Source: Glaciozyma antarctica PI12 (lineage: Eukaryota; Basidiomycota; Microbotryomycetes; Kriegeriales; Camptobasidiaceae). Taken from it: DNA of 64,000 bases. Where the stretch lies: positions 2,063,202 through 2,127,201 of the forward strand of contig KZ627161.1 of NCBI GenBank assembly GCA_002917775.1, given 5' to 3'. The stretch's first letter is position 1. Each line of letters starts with the position of its first letter. A model generated the notes under the pieces. The model made no database searches, had not been told where the DNA came from, and saw only the letters and a program-made list of their open reading frames with translations. Below are positions 35,618 to 48,200 of the stretch, piece by piece. The position numbers were made by a program, and so were the translations under genes.

Positions 35618-36904
35618 CTTAAACGTCGATTCAGAAGAGAGTTGAAGGGGGGGAAAGCTGACTAGGCGGGGGGAGAGAGAGAGCCAGAGGGGATAAGCGG
35701 GAAATTTGAGTGAACCTCAACTGTCACCCTGTGAAATATTCGCTACCGAGACTCATTTTTCCCACTTCCCTTGCCCTAATTGACTCGAACACGTCTTTCT
35801 AGCTGGTGACCTTCTTGCTCTATTTTCCCAAAAAGGCCGTGCTAAGGGAATTGGTGAAATTCCGAGGCTTGGTGGGAGAAAATAGTCGCAAAGGCTCTCG
35901 CGCCGAGCTCTGGCTGAAGACGAGGTGAGCGAGTGCAGTGTTGCGGTCTCACTGACGGAGGTTAGATTAATGAATTAATGCTGCTAACGAGCTTAATTCG
36001 AAGTACCTCGGAGGGACAAGGAGCGCAGAAGTCCAAGCGGCGCGCAGATCGTCCTTCGCTCCGTCCGACTCTGAGACGTGGAAGCCTGTCCGAGGAAGAG
36101 AGGGCGCCCTGGAAAAGACTCAAAAGCACGCAGCAAGCAGTAAGTAGCCAGATCGTCCAGTTTCCTGTCCCTTGGCAGCGTGGATCCGCGGTCGTTCCTC
36201 CTCGTGGCTCGCTCCTACGCAAGCGCTGAAGCTGATGTGAGGCTCGCCTGAAGGCTCCGTCGTCAAGAGAAGGGAAGCTCCTTTAGTCCCAGTCCTGGGC
36301 AGGGAACAACAGAGGACATAGAGGACGCAGAAAAACAGAGGACGCAGCGTCGGGACGCCCCTCCTCCCCCGGCGAGCTGTGCACCGCGGTGCTACTCTGG
36401 GCGCAGATAGACGAGACTAGGGCTTTCCTCTTCTGGGCTGTGCGTGGTGGAAGTCAATTTAAAAGGTGAGGAGGAGAGGGAAGAGCTGCTGAGGAGGAAA
36501 GCGAGGAGGAGAGTGAGAAGGAATAAGGAGGAGTCTGCGTGATTCGCCGCGTAGCCTGTATATCACAGTGTTGTCCCTGTTCAAAGTGCGCTTGACTTGT
36601 CTGTCTCCAAGCGAGGCTTCGAGGCGGGTTTGCGAAGCGCCGACCGATTTCAAAATTTGTCGACCCTGGCTCACTTTTTGGGAAGCTGAGATTGACGAAG
36701 ACGAGCGGGATGCTGAGAGATGTTTGCTTGCGAGTGAGTAGCGAGACTGCTTTGCGTCTCAGCTGGATAGGTCCTTCGGAAGCGGTGCCGAAACCAGAGG
36801 TTCGAACGTTCGGAACAGCGACCGAGGAGAACGTAGTTACGCTCAGTCGAGCTACGAGCAGTCCTCACCACCAGGCCTTTCCCGACAGGCTTTCTCAACT
36901 CGCG
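35618..36904. other. Long intergenic region upstream of UBA1
   Basis: About 1.29 kb, the longest clearly gene-free stretch in the window. It has AT-richer segments near 35700-35860 and 35960-36000 (including attaatgaattaat) and a few short direct repeats of gaggac(g/a) around 36310-36345. No conserved coding exon, tRNA or repeat element was found. It probably contains the UBA1 promoter. Confidence 0.4.
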
Positions 36905-38314
36905 TCAAAACCCTCTACTCCCCACACTGCCTCCCACTCCCATCCCGACCCCTCCCACTCCCCCACCAGCTCTATACCTCAACCCCATCGGTACTCCTCC
37001 CCCTCTCTGCGCCCACCGTCCTTTCCGCTCCCCCATTCCCGCCCTATAAAACCCCGGTAAACTCTCCGTAGGACTGGGAGGCCTGTACCCCCCTTCCCTC
37101 TCCCACTCCTTCTCCCCGAGCGAGCTTCTCCGCCGCACCTTCGGGTTGAGCATCACTGAAGGCCCGCCGTCCGCATCCATATCCACCGTCGCCTCTTCTC
37201 CGCCCTCCAAATCCGCACTAGGGAACTCGTCCACCTGCGTCCCGTCGAGCGAATCCTCAACCCATCCCCACCCCTCCAATCCCGCTCCCTCGGCGACCAC
37301 AACAGGTCGAACGGCCTGCAGGACTCCCGGTAAACCAATCTCCACCCTCCCAGGCCAGACGACACGATCCTGGATCCACGCGCGGATCCTCGCTAGGATG
37401 AGCTGCTCGACCTTGGGGATGTCCTGCAATTTAGCGCGGGAACCGAGGAGGGAAGTGGTGGAGAGATCGAGGGTGAAATCGGGGTGGAGGGAGAGGTGGA
37501 GTGTGGGGTGGGTGGAGGAGGGGGGAGGGAGTTCGAGAGTGAGAGTGCCGGAGAAGTGTTCTAGGGTGAGGGAGAGGGCGATGGGGAGGACGGCGAATCG
37601 GGGTCGAGGGAAATTGATGAGGAGAGAGGTGGAGATGGCTAGAGAAACGTGGTCGGTGTAATCCACGTCTAGCTCGATACGCTGCCGTAACATGCATCAG
37701 CTCCCCTCCTCCTCGTAGCAGCAAGACCGGGACTCACCACCCCTCCCTCCGTACTAGGCCTAACCCTCGCATTACTCAACACCGGAAACCCCTCTCCAAG
37801 CGCCACGTTCCCGACCTCGATCCTATCCATCCCCAGCATCCCCTCCTCCGAACCCGCGCGGCTCAACACATCCTCCATCAACCCCCTCGCACCACCTCTC
37901 CCCGCTGTGGAACCCTCTACGAGCGCTCGGTACGCTCCTAGCGTTTGTGCGAGGAGGACGTTGAGCCAGTCGAGCGTTTCGGGAGCGTGCGTGGGGAGGT
38001 CGTGGGCGAGGGAATGGAGGATTGAAGAGGGGGAGACAAGGGGAGGGGCGAGTGGTCGCTGCACCTCCGGAATCAGCACCTCGTCTATGCGTAGAATTAA
38101 TGACCTACCTTGGCGCGTGGAGTAGGCGGGGGGCGTGGTGAAGGCGTCTCGAAGACGATGTATTTTAAGATGATTTTGACGATGACGAAGCTGCATCTCG
38201 TTAGCTCCCGCTTCCACGCTCAACAGAAGGAACGCACATGGAAGCCTGGCCAAAGATGACGCCCTGCGTGAAGCTCCACCGCGGTACAGGCGGGCAGTCG
38301 GTGAGAGATGGCAT
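36905..38314 (-). CDS. MMM1: Mmm1, ER-mitochondria encounter structure (ERMES) SMP-domain protein
   Basis: Start taken at ATG 38314, stop TGA 36905-36907. WSFTQGVIFGQAS, then CSFVIVKIILKYIVFETPS across an intron, forms the single N-terminal membrane segment typical of Mmm1. The SMP lipid-binding domain follows: APETLDWLNVLLAQTLGAYR, DRIEVGNVALGEGFPVLSNA, RIELDVDYTDHVSLAISTSL, then a long run to VWPGRVEIGLPGV. Mmm1 sits in the ER membrane, pairs with Mdm12 and moves phospholipids towards mitochondria. The C-terminus carries a Gly/Arg-rich tail (GGGVGGVGMGVGGSVGSRGF) beyond the SMP domain. Mdm12 and Mdm34 lack this membrane segment, which favours Mmm1. The frame stays open upstream of the chosen ATG without another ATG, so an extra 5' exon is possible. 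Confidence 0.9.
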
Positions 38315-38788
38315 TCGGCCTGCTGTGGAGGGGAAGCCTTGGAAGAGGGAGGCCCAGCGGGATGAGTTAAGCGCTTGGGCGATGCTCAGAGGCGGTCCGC
38401 GTGAATGGCAAGGGCGAACGAAGTGGTGATACAGACAGGAGACGACGGCGTCGAGGGAGAACGGCGTCGCGGCGCGCTCGACCTCTCAGGCCGAAAGCGA
38501 AAGCCCGGTAGCTTCAGGCTGCTTTCGAGCCTGCGACGCTCGGCGAGGAGAGAAAGACGAAGAGGACTGGACACAGCTTGGAGGTTTGATTTCTAGCTAA
38601 AACGAGGAGGGAGGGTTGAGGGCGCGCGAGAGGAGGGGAGCTAAAGGGGGGGATCACCGTCTCGCCCGACCAGCTCTCGCCGAACGATTGGTATAAGCGC
38701 CGTGCAAAGATAGGAGGGAGCCCGATAAAGGTAGGGGAGACGAAATGGAAGGTCGAAAATGCGAAGGGGTGAGGCGACGGAGGGAGGT
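38315..38788. other. Intergenic region upstream of MMM1
   Basis: About 475 bases; MMM1 promoter and EB1 3' flank. No other gene seen. An upstream MMM1 exon could lie here. Confidence 0.35.
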
Positions 38789-40216
38789 TCAGAACGTCTC
38801 CTCCTCGCTGCCCAGTGCTTCCTCGCCTTCTGGGACTTCAAAGCCGTCCTGCGTACGCACGTAAAATTTCAGCAAGGGGACGCGGAAAGAGAAGAGAGCG
38901 AACGTACCTCGGTGGAATACAGGATAGCCTGCATCTGCAAGAGCTGCTCCCTCTCGATCTCCGTCATCCCAGCGTCTCCACTCTCCAGCCTCGCGCCAAT
39001 GATGATCTCGATATCCCTCAGCTGCAAAGAACGACGCGCATCAGCTCTCGTTCTCTCCTCCCTCGCTCTCCCCTCCTTGCGAAACTCCATCCTCCGCCCA
39101 GTCCACTCTACTCCCCCCTCCTCTTCCAACCCAGCACACACAAAGCCCCAAAAGCAACTCACCTTGTTAAAGTAGAAATCCCTCTCCTTCTCCAACCCCT
39201 CAACGCTAACCTTCATCTCATCCATCTGCGCCGTAAGCGCCTGCAGCGCCTGGTCCGGGACCGCCGACACCACACGAGCTCCAGGACGAGCACCTGCAAG
39301 CGTTACGTTAGCTCGATTGATTACGACGAGGTGGGGGAGGAGAGGTACCGAGTCCACCGCGCTTGGCGGGTCCGGTTGAGGCGCCTGCCGAACGGACGGT
39401 AGGGGGGACGGGGGATCGGGCGGACCGGGTTGCGGATGCTGTTGTGGTGCGTATTAGCTTGCGGTCGTCTCCTCGAAGAGCTGCGCTGGAGAAGGAAGGA
39501 CGGGAGGAGGGGAGAAGGGAACGTACGCTCTCCTCCGAGACCCTTCCGCCGAGAGACGGCGTCGTATTCTCCCCCCGGGAAGTTCATGTCCCACCACTTC
39601 TTGAGCCACTGGAGGAACTCGAGGTTGTCCTGCATCTTGCAGCGCACCAAGCGGTCGACAGGGATAGGCTGCGTTCCCTCCATCAGCTCTGCCCTACCTC
39701 GCTCAACAGCACGCAGGGGCACACCTTGTCGATCCCGTGCGACTTGAAGACGTTCTGAAGAACCTTGTAGTTGGCCAGGTACTCGTACTCCTGCCTTTGT
39801 TACCGCGCACGCCGTCAGCTGCTGCTCCTCCTCTTCTCGACGGGATGAGGACAGACTTGGTGTTCATCTTGACGCGACCCATGGGGATATCACCATACAC
39901 GCTGTCAATGACCTGGCAGTACGCCGCGCCGGTTCCTGTGTCGAGGAGGGGATGCGTCAGTGAACAGGTTCCGCCCTTTTGTTGAGAGCTCGTGGTGCCG
40001 CAGGAGAGAGAGCGTACCGCATTGCTCGACCTGCGAGTGCGCTCAAGGGTTAGAAAGGACTGCTGAGAAGGTAGCGGGCGAGCGTACCTTTGTGTAGTTG
40101 ATCTGGAGAAGGTCGTTCATCCAAGCGATGAGCTCAGTACGGGATTCTCCTGCCACTGCGAGAGGTTGCGGTCAGGTTCAGTAGAAACTTGGCAGCGGAG
40201 CGAGCTGCAACGTACT
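38789..40216 (-). CDS. EB1: EB1-family microtubule plus-end-tracking protein (Bim1/Mal3), start codon split by an intron
   Basis: The calponin-homology domain reads MAGESRTELIAWMNDLLQIN, YTKVEQCG, YCQVIDSVYGDIPMGRVKMN, YLANYKVLQNVFKSHGIDK and KMQDNLEFLQWLKKWWDMNF. A Pro/Arg-rich linker follows. The C-terminal EB coiled coil has KERDFYFNKLRDIEIIIGAR, and the acidic tail has EDGFEVPEGEEALGSEEETF before TGA 38789-38791. The tail ends in TF rather than the classic EEY/F. The protein tracks growing microtubule ends and recruits partners. The initiator ATG is assembled from A at 40216 and TG at 40155-40154. The 60-nt intron between them (40156-40215) has a gtacgt donor, an aacctgacc branch-like sequence and a cgcag acceptor. 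No other in-frame ATG precedes the conserved ESRTELIAW. Confidence 0.92.
40156..40215 (-). other. Intron splitting the EB1 start codon (A|TG)
   Basis: Sixty-base intron on the minus strand with gtacgttg donor, aacctgacc branch-like sequence and ctcgcag acceptor. Removal joins A (40216) to TGGCAGGAGAA (from 40155) and creates the ATG. Unspliced mRNA would lack this start. Confidence 0.75.
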
Positions 40217-40384
40217 CGTGAGCTGGGGTGAGGTTTTGGAGGAGGAAGAGGAGGGGAAGAGCAGCGGCTCGCACAAGCGCCAGCTCACTGGGGCGAATTC
40301 TCTAGTCGACAATTGTCCTCTGGCGGCTTCATCGCACGAAGGACTACGCTCAATAGAAAACGCACTGGAGTAATCCAGCTTTTA

Positions 40385-41752
40385 TTACTTAAGAGGTGCA
40401 ACTGCTGTCGTCGCAGCCTCCCCGTTCACCGCACTCCCCGATTCCTTCGCAACCTCCTTCACCTTGTCCAAATCCAGCAACCGCTGTCTCTCCACCCGAA
40501 CCACCACCAGCTCCTCAGCGAGCGCCTTTTTTTTTCTGAGTTCGTCGTCGCCGGTGAGGGACCACACCATGACGAGAGCTTTCTGCAACTGGAACGATAG
40601 CGAGAGGTCAGCGGCGTCGCGCGACGAGTTGAGAACGACGCGTGGACGAACCTTGATGACTTGATCAATCTTGCGAGAGAGGTGCGACTCGTCGCCGAGG
40701 ATCTTAGTGAGGCTCTTGCTGTACTTGACGGCTGCAGAGTCCGTCAGCCCCCACCTCGAGCGGAATCCGGCGAACGACTCACCTCGCTCCCCAAGCTTCT
40801 TCACCGACTCAACCTTCATAAACGTCGCGCACAAGGCCGGCAAGTTCGCCTTCTCCGCCCTCCGCCGCTGCTGCACCTCCCTACTCCCAATCTCAAACCC
40901 CAGCACCGCCGCCCTCTCCAACAACTGTTCCACCTCCCACACCACCGCGTCCCTCCCATCCTGCTCCACCCAACTCCCCTTCTTCCCCTTCCCCTTCTTC
41001 CTCTCCTCCCTCCCAGCAAGCTGCCCCTCCTCCTTCCCAGCAAACTGCGCCAAATCCCCCTCGAACCACTCCACCACCTTCCCCAGACTCCTTACACATA
41101 CTTTCCGCCCCCACCGCCTCCCCTAACGCTCTCACGAGCTCCACCAACCCCCCCATGGCTCTCACCAACCCCTCCCACGCGTCCCCATACTCCGCATTCA
41201 TATCCATCAACCCCACTTCCTTCATCTGCGCGCTCCCACCCCTTCTCACGAAATTTTTGAACGCTTCTACGCTGCGAGATAGAGTGCTGGAGAGCTGGGA
41301 GAGCACTGCGAGAGCACCGGCGGTATCTCCTGCTACGAGAAGGCTTTGTGCGTGAGAGGCGAGGGCGCGCGCAAAGTCGGAGAGGAGGGTGAGTGCCTTG
41401 TGACGCCTTGGGAAGGGGAGCGGGGTCGAGGAGTGCTAGAGCTGCGCTGTACGCCTCCAGTGCGCTGGCGAGGGAGTCGGTAGGAGAATCGAGTTTCCGC
41501 TTCTTTGTCGCTGGGCCTTCGGCGTCGGTGAGAGGGAGGGGGCCGAGGAGGAAAGTGGAGTGGAGAATGGAGGCTTGGAGCCAGTGGGAGGAGAGGGAGG
41601 GAGGGAGGGAGGAAGTGCCGGCGGAGAGGAGGGAGAGGACGGGACGCGCAGAGGCTTTTTTGGGAGGCGGTGGGGGAGGAGGGGGGGAGGTCGAGGAGGG
41701 CTAGGCGGTGGTCGAAGAGGGCGGAGAGGGACGGGGGGTTGGGGGCGGCCAT
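40385..41752 (-). CDS. Unknown helical protein
   Basis: Start ATG 41752 (MAAPNPPSLSALFDHRLALL), stop TAA 40385-40387. Recognisable segments are GPATKKRKLDSPTDSLASA (a possible nuclear-localisation-like basic patch), then, after an intron, HKALTLLSDFARALASHAQ and LSQLSSTLSRSVEAFKNFV. Further on come a Lys/Glu-rich stretch (EERKKGKGKKGSWVEQD), then YSKSLTKILGDESHLSRKID and QKALVMVWSLTGDDELRKKK. The protein is mostly helical and charged; I do not recognise a domain. The ATG frame and the downstream frame differ by one base in the G/C-homopolymer region 41660-41695, so the N-terminus may be mis-sequenced. A run of nine A residues in the coding strand (40527-40535) encodes the Lys run. It starts head-to-head with the large gene at 42201. 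Confidence 0.55.
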
Positions 41753-42200
41753 TTGGCGCGTGTGCTCTGAGGAGGGAGAGGAGGAGGAAGTGCTGGAGGA
41801 GAGCTACGGTAGGAGGAGGAGAGGTGTGGTCCTGATGCGGCTGGGGATTCGTGGTGAGCTGGTTGAGCGTGATGCTGAGTCGCTGGTCGTCGAGGCGGAT
41901 CTGTTGGCTCTCGCGGAGAGGAAGAAGGAGAAGACGCTCGTCGACCGAGCAGCTCTTCCTTTTCATCTTCGACTTCCACTTCCACCAAACGCGGCTCAGA
42001 AAGAGGAGACCGGAACAGGAATCGAGTCTGGCACTATCCGCGCAGAGAGCAGCACCGTGGGCAGCTCGCTGAGGGCGGACGAACGCCCTGACGCTGTGAC
42101 AGTCGCTCCTCCTCACCAACCTCACCTCTTATCGACCTGAAGCTCCAGCAGGTGACAGCTGCGCTTCCAAAGTGACAGCGGCGACGCGGCCAACAGCAGG
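41753..42200. promoter_or_regulatory. Divergent intergenic region
   Basis: About 450 bases between two head-to-head starts, so probably a shared promoter region. Open sequence on the minus strand above 41752 has no domain. No defined motif identified. Confidence 0.35.
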
Positions 42201-45200
42201 ATGACCTCTCCAACCCCTCCGCACAGCAACAGCAGCCCCGCCTCTCCCCCTGTCCCACCAATCGCCACAGCCCACCTCGCCTACCCTTCCTCCGACGCTC
42301 CCTCCTCCTCCCCCTCGACGTCCAAACCTCAGGGCTGGGACGCGATTCGCCGCCGGGTCCTTCCTCCTCAGACGACCTCGACGCGGCACCAATGGCCCGT
42401 ACTGCATCCGACCGCGTCGGGAGAGCTGCACTACCCCAGTCGTCCTGGAATGGAAAGCGGGAGGAACACCCCCGTGCGGGAAGGAGGATTCGCGCGACTT
42501 GTGGGGGCTGGACGGAGGAAGAAGGAGCTGCCGGAGCAGAGTACGCAGCAGCGGTTCGGGGACGAGCTGGAGAGGGTGGGACTACTGCTTCGCGGGGGAG
42601 ATGCGACGGGAGGAGCTATTGCTGCCGGCTCGTCTGGGAGGAGGAGGGCGGGGAGCGCTGCAGGTGGAGGCGAGGTCGTGGGAGGAGCGGACGTGGTGCA
42701 GGGATTGAGGCTGCTGGGCGCTACGCTGGATCGGTATCGCACAGTTGGGAGGCTGCCAGATCAGGCGGGAGTGCTTTCGTTGCTGGCGACCTTCTTCCGG
42801 GGGTCGCTCTCGAGGGAGAACGAGGGGATCGCGCGGTTCGCACTAGAGGTGTTTACGAAGATGTGCGGGGATTATGCGCCGGACGATGCAGAGGAGGAGC
42901 TGGAGAGGTGGAGGTGGTTGCTCAAGGCGATGGAGTGGGAGAGTCCGGAGCTGCGAGTGCGTCTTCTGCTCTCCCTTTGATGCGTTGAGACTGACGATTT
43001 TACAGAATCGTATCTCCAACACGCTCGAGTCGGCAATCTCAATTGCAACTCATCCGCAACTTTGGACCCACCCCGCTTCCCCCTTCGCCTTCCAATCCCT
43101 CCTCGCCGCCCTCATTCGCCTCGTCTATACTCTTTACTCCTCGCGTTCGGCCGACTCCAACGTCCTACCCATTATTCAGTCGCTCCTTCACCGCCTAACG
43201 ACTGGCGCACTCCTCACTCCCGATCCCCACGCCTTCGCATCCGCCCTCTCCCTCCCTCTCCCGTCTTTAACCCCCCTGCCACGCCCACAACTCGCCCAAC
43301 TAATCACTCTTCACTCCCTCCTCCTTCTCTCCGTCGCCTCCGATCCTCCTATCCGGGAATACCTCTTCTCCTCCCTTATCTCCCGATATTGGTTCACGAC
43401 TCCCTCAACCGCTTCACCACTCCCTCGACCTCATCTCCCGCCTCCGCCCTCCTCCTACTAGCGCCCTCTCCCCCAGCTCATTCCTCCGACATCTTCGCCC
43501 CTGCCCCCTCGCGCTCCGCACGCCCAACAGCCCTCTACAATCTCCTTGCGAAGTACTTCCCCCGCACCGAACTCCCCTCGCTCGATCCCCTGGTGCGGAA
43601 TCACCTTACGTTCGCTTACCTCGCGTTCTTTGCGCCACTTTCGCTCGTGGAGGTGCAGCAGGGCGGAGGCGAGGTGGGAGAGGCGAGGGGGTGGGTTAGC
43701 GAGGCGTGGAAGGGGGATAAGAAGGGTATTGTGGAGGTGCTGAGGAGGGCGGTGAGGGAGGTGAGCTCAGAGGCGCTGGTGGGGATTGTTGGGATGCTGC
43801 TTTTGGGAATGGACGAGGCTGTCAGCGCCGGGATGGCGAATGCGCTGCTGCCGACTTTCTTCGAGGTACACTCTTCCTTCTCTGCGCTATGAATGACTGC
43901 TGACAGCTCCTATAGCGACTAACGACTAGCGGCGAACCGGCTTCCCTCTTACCCCTCCTCCGTCTTCTCGCCACTCGCCATCCGCAAACCTTCTTCAAGC
44001 CCCTCTTCTCCCTCGCCTCCACCTCCTCCCCCGCATCCCTCTCGACCGTGCTTTGCCTCTCCGCCCTACTCGGCCCGACTGGATTCCTGTTGAGGGACGC
44101 GGAGATGATGGTCGTTGCGCTATTGTCGGATTTGGGAGGTGCGGGTGGGGGAGGATGGGAGAGAGCGAGGATGGGCCAGCTGGCGGGGCTGGTGGAGTTG
44201 ATTGTTTGTGTGAGGGAGGTGAGGGAGAAGGGGGTGAGTCTTTCATGCCGTTTGTGATAGGAGGCGTGGGGCTGATGGTGCGCAGAGCGGGACGGAGAGG
44301 GATGAGGCGGAGAGGTTTGCCGATGCGTTCGAGGGGAGGTTCGCGGTGTTTCTGCAGGCGAGGGTGAGTTCTAGCTGCGAGGTAGAGTGCGGACGGCGGC
44401 TGATGAGGAGCGCAGGAACAGGCGTCGCTGCTGCCGATCTCTCAAAGAATCCTCATCTGCACCCTACTTTTCGAGCTGCGTATGCTCAGCAAACCCTCGC
44501 ATCGGTTCGTCTTCCGCTTATTCCACCTGGAATCAGAGCTGATCATCCGCTTCGCAGCCCAATCTGGCTCGCTCGGATGATCGTCTGGGCCACGTCGAGC
44601 GCTGTAGGCGACACCGCGACCCTTGAGCTGAAGAAGGGATCCACGTCGCTTGAGCAGAGCGAGCTTGCTGTGACGCCGCAGACGCTGGTGGAGGTAACTA
44701 GGACGTTCGACGCGGTCATGTCTCTCTACGAAAGCGTCGGGACTGAGGTTATCAAGACCCATCGGGTACGTCGCCCTCCTGTTTTTCTCCGAAGGTGATT
44801 CTAACATGTTAGATTGCAGACTAGCTTAGCCACCAACGTCGTCGACTCGGCTTCTCCAGGAGCAGAAGCGAAGAAGTTCGCTGCCGAGCGGCTCAAAACT
44901 CGAATCACCCTTCTATCAACCCTGAATCCCGCGCCGCTTCCATCGCTCTTCGTCCTCCTCGTCGCGGTGCGCAGCTGTCTCGGGGATCAGGAGCTCAGGA
45001 CTCTCTGTCATCTGGCGTGGGCGAACTTGGACGATCGCAAGCCGGCGGTCTTTGTGCCTGCGAGGTTCGTCGTGGCGTCTTCTTCTCCGATCCAGCTAAT
45101 CGTGGTGTCTTTGATAGCTTCCTCGTGATGCTTTGCGCGGAGGAGATCCCGTCGGTTCTCAACGACGTTCTTTGCGTCGACATCAGGAGGTGAATCGAGC

Positions 45201-48200
45201 TCCCGTTCTCAGCTTCGTCCTTCCTTCTGACTCGTCCTCCTCAGTTCTTCAGCATCGATTCGACTATCTGTCGCCACTCGTCTGGCATCACTCTTCTCCG
45301 CCAGATTCGACATCCTCTCCCAGCCCTCCGCGGATCGTTCGCACAGAGAGTCGTTCAAAGTTGGCCGCCAGCAGATCTCCTTCGTCCCCCTTGAAGTCGG
45401 CACAGGTCGGTGATTTCTCCGCTCTCTTTCCGACCAGCTCCTGAACCTTTCCTTGTAGCGCCGTACGTCCCTCCCGAACTTCCAGAGGACGCACGATTGC
45501 AGCTCGGCAGCTCCCTTCCTCCAGAAGTGCGACGCGCACTGAAGGAGCTCGGATGGGACGAGCGAACCGACGATCAAGCCCTCACGGAGCGACAACGTCG
45601 CCCAGTCTCCCTCCTTTCCTGGTCCGAAATCGCGCACGATGCGTCGCTCGACGCGCCTCCCTCGCCGAGCAAGCCTGCCTCACTCCTTCGACGGAACTCG
45701 AGCACGGGGAGCGCCAAGTTTGGAGGGAAGAGGAAGGCGCTCGTCACGTCAGCGATCGCGGCAGTCTATCTTCGACTCAGCGAGCTCCTGCAGGATCCCG
45801 ACGCTGGCGTCGCGGTCACTTCGCGAGAGGTTCTCGTCGCCTTTCGTAGGTCGCCCTTCGTTTATCTCGCAACCTTTGCTGACTTGTGTCCGCAGTCCGA
45901 GACGACCCTGGAGCGCTCTTGCAACCGCTTTTCGTCGACTTGTCCGGAACGCTCGACCAGCAAGTCGTCGCCATCCGTCACATTCGTCGACTCCTCTGCA
46001 TTCAAACCATACTCCCCTGCGGCGCCGCTCACCACCTCTTCAACCATCTCGGAGGGATCCTCAAGGGACTGTCTCGAGATCCCAAAGCCCTCAACTCCCT
46101 CCAACTCTTCGCTCTCACCCTCCCCGCCGCCGCCGCTCTCGTCCCGCTCGTTTCGGAGTTCTCACTCCGAGATCTCCGCAAGAACAAAGTTGAGCCGCTC
46201 TTCCTCTCGACGGGAGCGTTCTGGTACGAAGGCGCAACGGTGCGGACACCGATGTTCCCTCGAAGTCGACCACAGGACGACCCCTCCCCCTTCCGCCGCC
46301 TCGCCATCGACTCGACAACGTTCCGCGTCGCCCTCGTCCGGGTCGCTCAGAACTCAATCGCCGAGGCGTACCTTCGCAAGACGCCCCGAGATGCGTTCAC
46401 GCTCAAGAAGCTCCTCGGCCAGCTCTCCCTCCCCTCGATGGTGGACCTTCCGGCGACTCTCGACGCGAAGACCTTCTTGCCGCGAGGCTCGATTGTCGTC
46501 GCCAAGATGCCGCGGGCCCAGCAGGACGAGCGGAGTATCTCAGCACTCGTCGCGCGCTCGTGGCTTCTCGCGCTCCTCCAGGTCCTCCAAGGACTCGGTC
46601 GCAACTTCAACGCGCGAGAAGAACTCGCAGTCCTCTTCGACAGCGTCAACCGGATCCTCCTCGTCCACGGAGACGACACGAACCTCGTAGGCCTCGTTCT
46701 CCGCCTCTGCATGCTGGCGTCGACGCGCTTTCGACGCTTGTTCTCGTCGAGTAATGGATTCGCCCTCTTCATCCCTTCCCTCTTCAAGGTCTTCGTCGAC
46801 GCGCGCGATAACGAGCCGATTCGGAGCTCGGTGCAGTACGCCTGGCAGCGGTTCTTTCGCTCGCATGCCGAGTCGTTCGTCTTCCAGGCGTTCGGAGCCC
46901 TGACGCCGATCTTCCTGGCGAAGCCCGACGAGCCGACTCAACTGGTGATGGCGGACGACCTCTTCAAGCTCGTCGAGGCTCTCCAGATGCAGTCGATCGA
47001 TGTCGCCGATATCGCTGGAGTGCGAGGTGCTAACGAGCGAGAAGAGCGTGAGTAGTATTTCGCTGTAGACTTCGAACGAGTGAAGCTGACCTCGTTTGGT
47101 TTTCCAGGCGAAGCTTTGATCTACCAGGCGAACGACAAGCCCGACGTCTTCCTCGCGAGCTTCACCCAAAGCGACACTCAGTCGTCCTCTCGCCTCGGAG
47201 CCGCCCTCGGAGACACCAAGCCGTTCTCGACCAACAGCGTGATCAAACTCTTCCTCACCGTCGTCGCGTACGGCCCGACCACCACTCGCGCAAGCGAATT
47301 CCTCACTCTCTTTCGACTCCTCCTTCCCAACATCTTCAAGACGTCGGACAAGGCGAAGGCCCTCCTTCAGGAAGGAATCGACGCCCTCGCAGTCGTCTTC
47401 AGCAAGGCCGGAGGTACGAAGGGCCGAGTACCTGGCCGAGCTGAACAGGCGAAGGCTCAAGGTCGCGAGGAGCAGAGCCGAGCGAGTACGGACAGCAGGA
47501 AGGACGACGACGAGCTCGAAGGCACAGCCGGCGACGACGCTGCGACCTGGTTGTCGATGCGACGTTCGTTCCTCCTCCTCGTCGAAGCCTTCCACGCGTG
47601 CGGAGGCGAGCTCGGAACGTCGTCGTTGCGAAAGATCCTCGGCATCGTACGATTCACTCTCAAGGACTCTAGCCCCGTCAGCACAAAGGTATCAGCAGCT
47701 TTTATCGACAAGTACACCCTCAGCGTTCTTGGGCCAGGAACGGTGCCGACGAGCGCTCAGGTCCTCGCATTCCTCAACGAGATCGCCCCGTTTGTGCGAC
47801 TGTACATCAACCTCGTCGACCTGTACGTTTTCTCTCCCGTGCGCTTCCTGTTCAAAAAACTGACATCTCCCAAATCGCAGCACCGTCCTCTTCGATTCCC
47901 TCGCCCAACTCCAGCAAGACTTGGGTCTGAAGGACGACCCTACCATCTCGGCAATCGTCAGCTCCAAAATCATCGCGCCTGCTCTCGACGCCTCCTCCGC
48001 CTTTGCCGGAACGACGCACCTCCCGAGCCATCGAGCTACAATTCGCCTCGTATCAGCATGGCTGACCAGCGCCAACTCGGACGTCCTCGCCGAGCTCGAT
48101 CGCCAAACCCCCTCGGCAGCTTTTCTCTCGACCTTCGTCTTCCCCCTCGCAGTCGCTTTCGGGGAGCGACCTTCGACCGGCATTCAGACGCTCGAGGAAA

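Noticed and set aside
35978-36229. 83-codon plus-strand open frame in the gap upstream of UBA1
   Set aside because: Basic, low-information sequence with no recognisable domain, exon partner or conserved motif.
46540-47595. 351-codon minus-strand open frame within the large scaffold gene
   Set aside because: Antisense shadow of long exons, rich in Glu/Arg/Val, without splice structure or motif.
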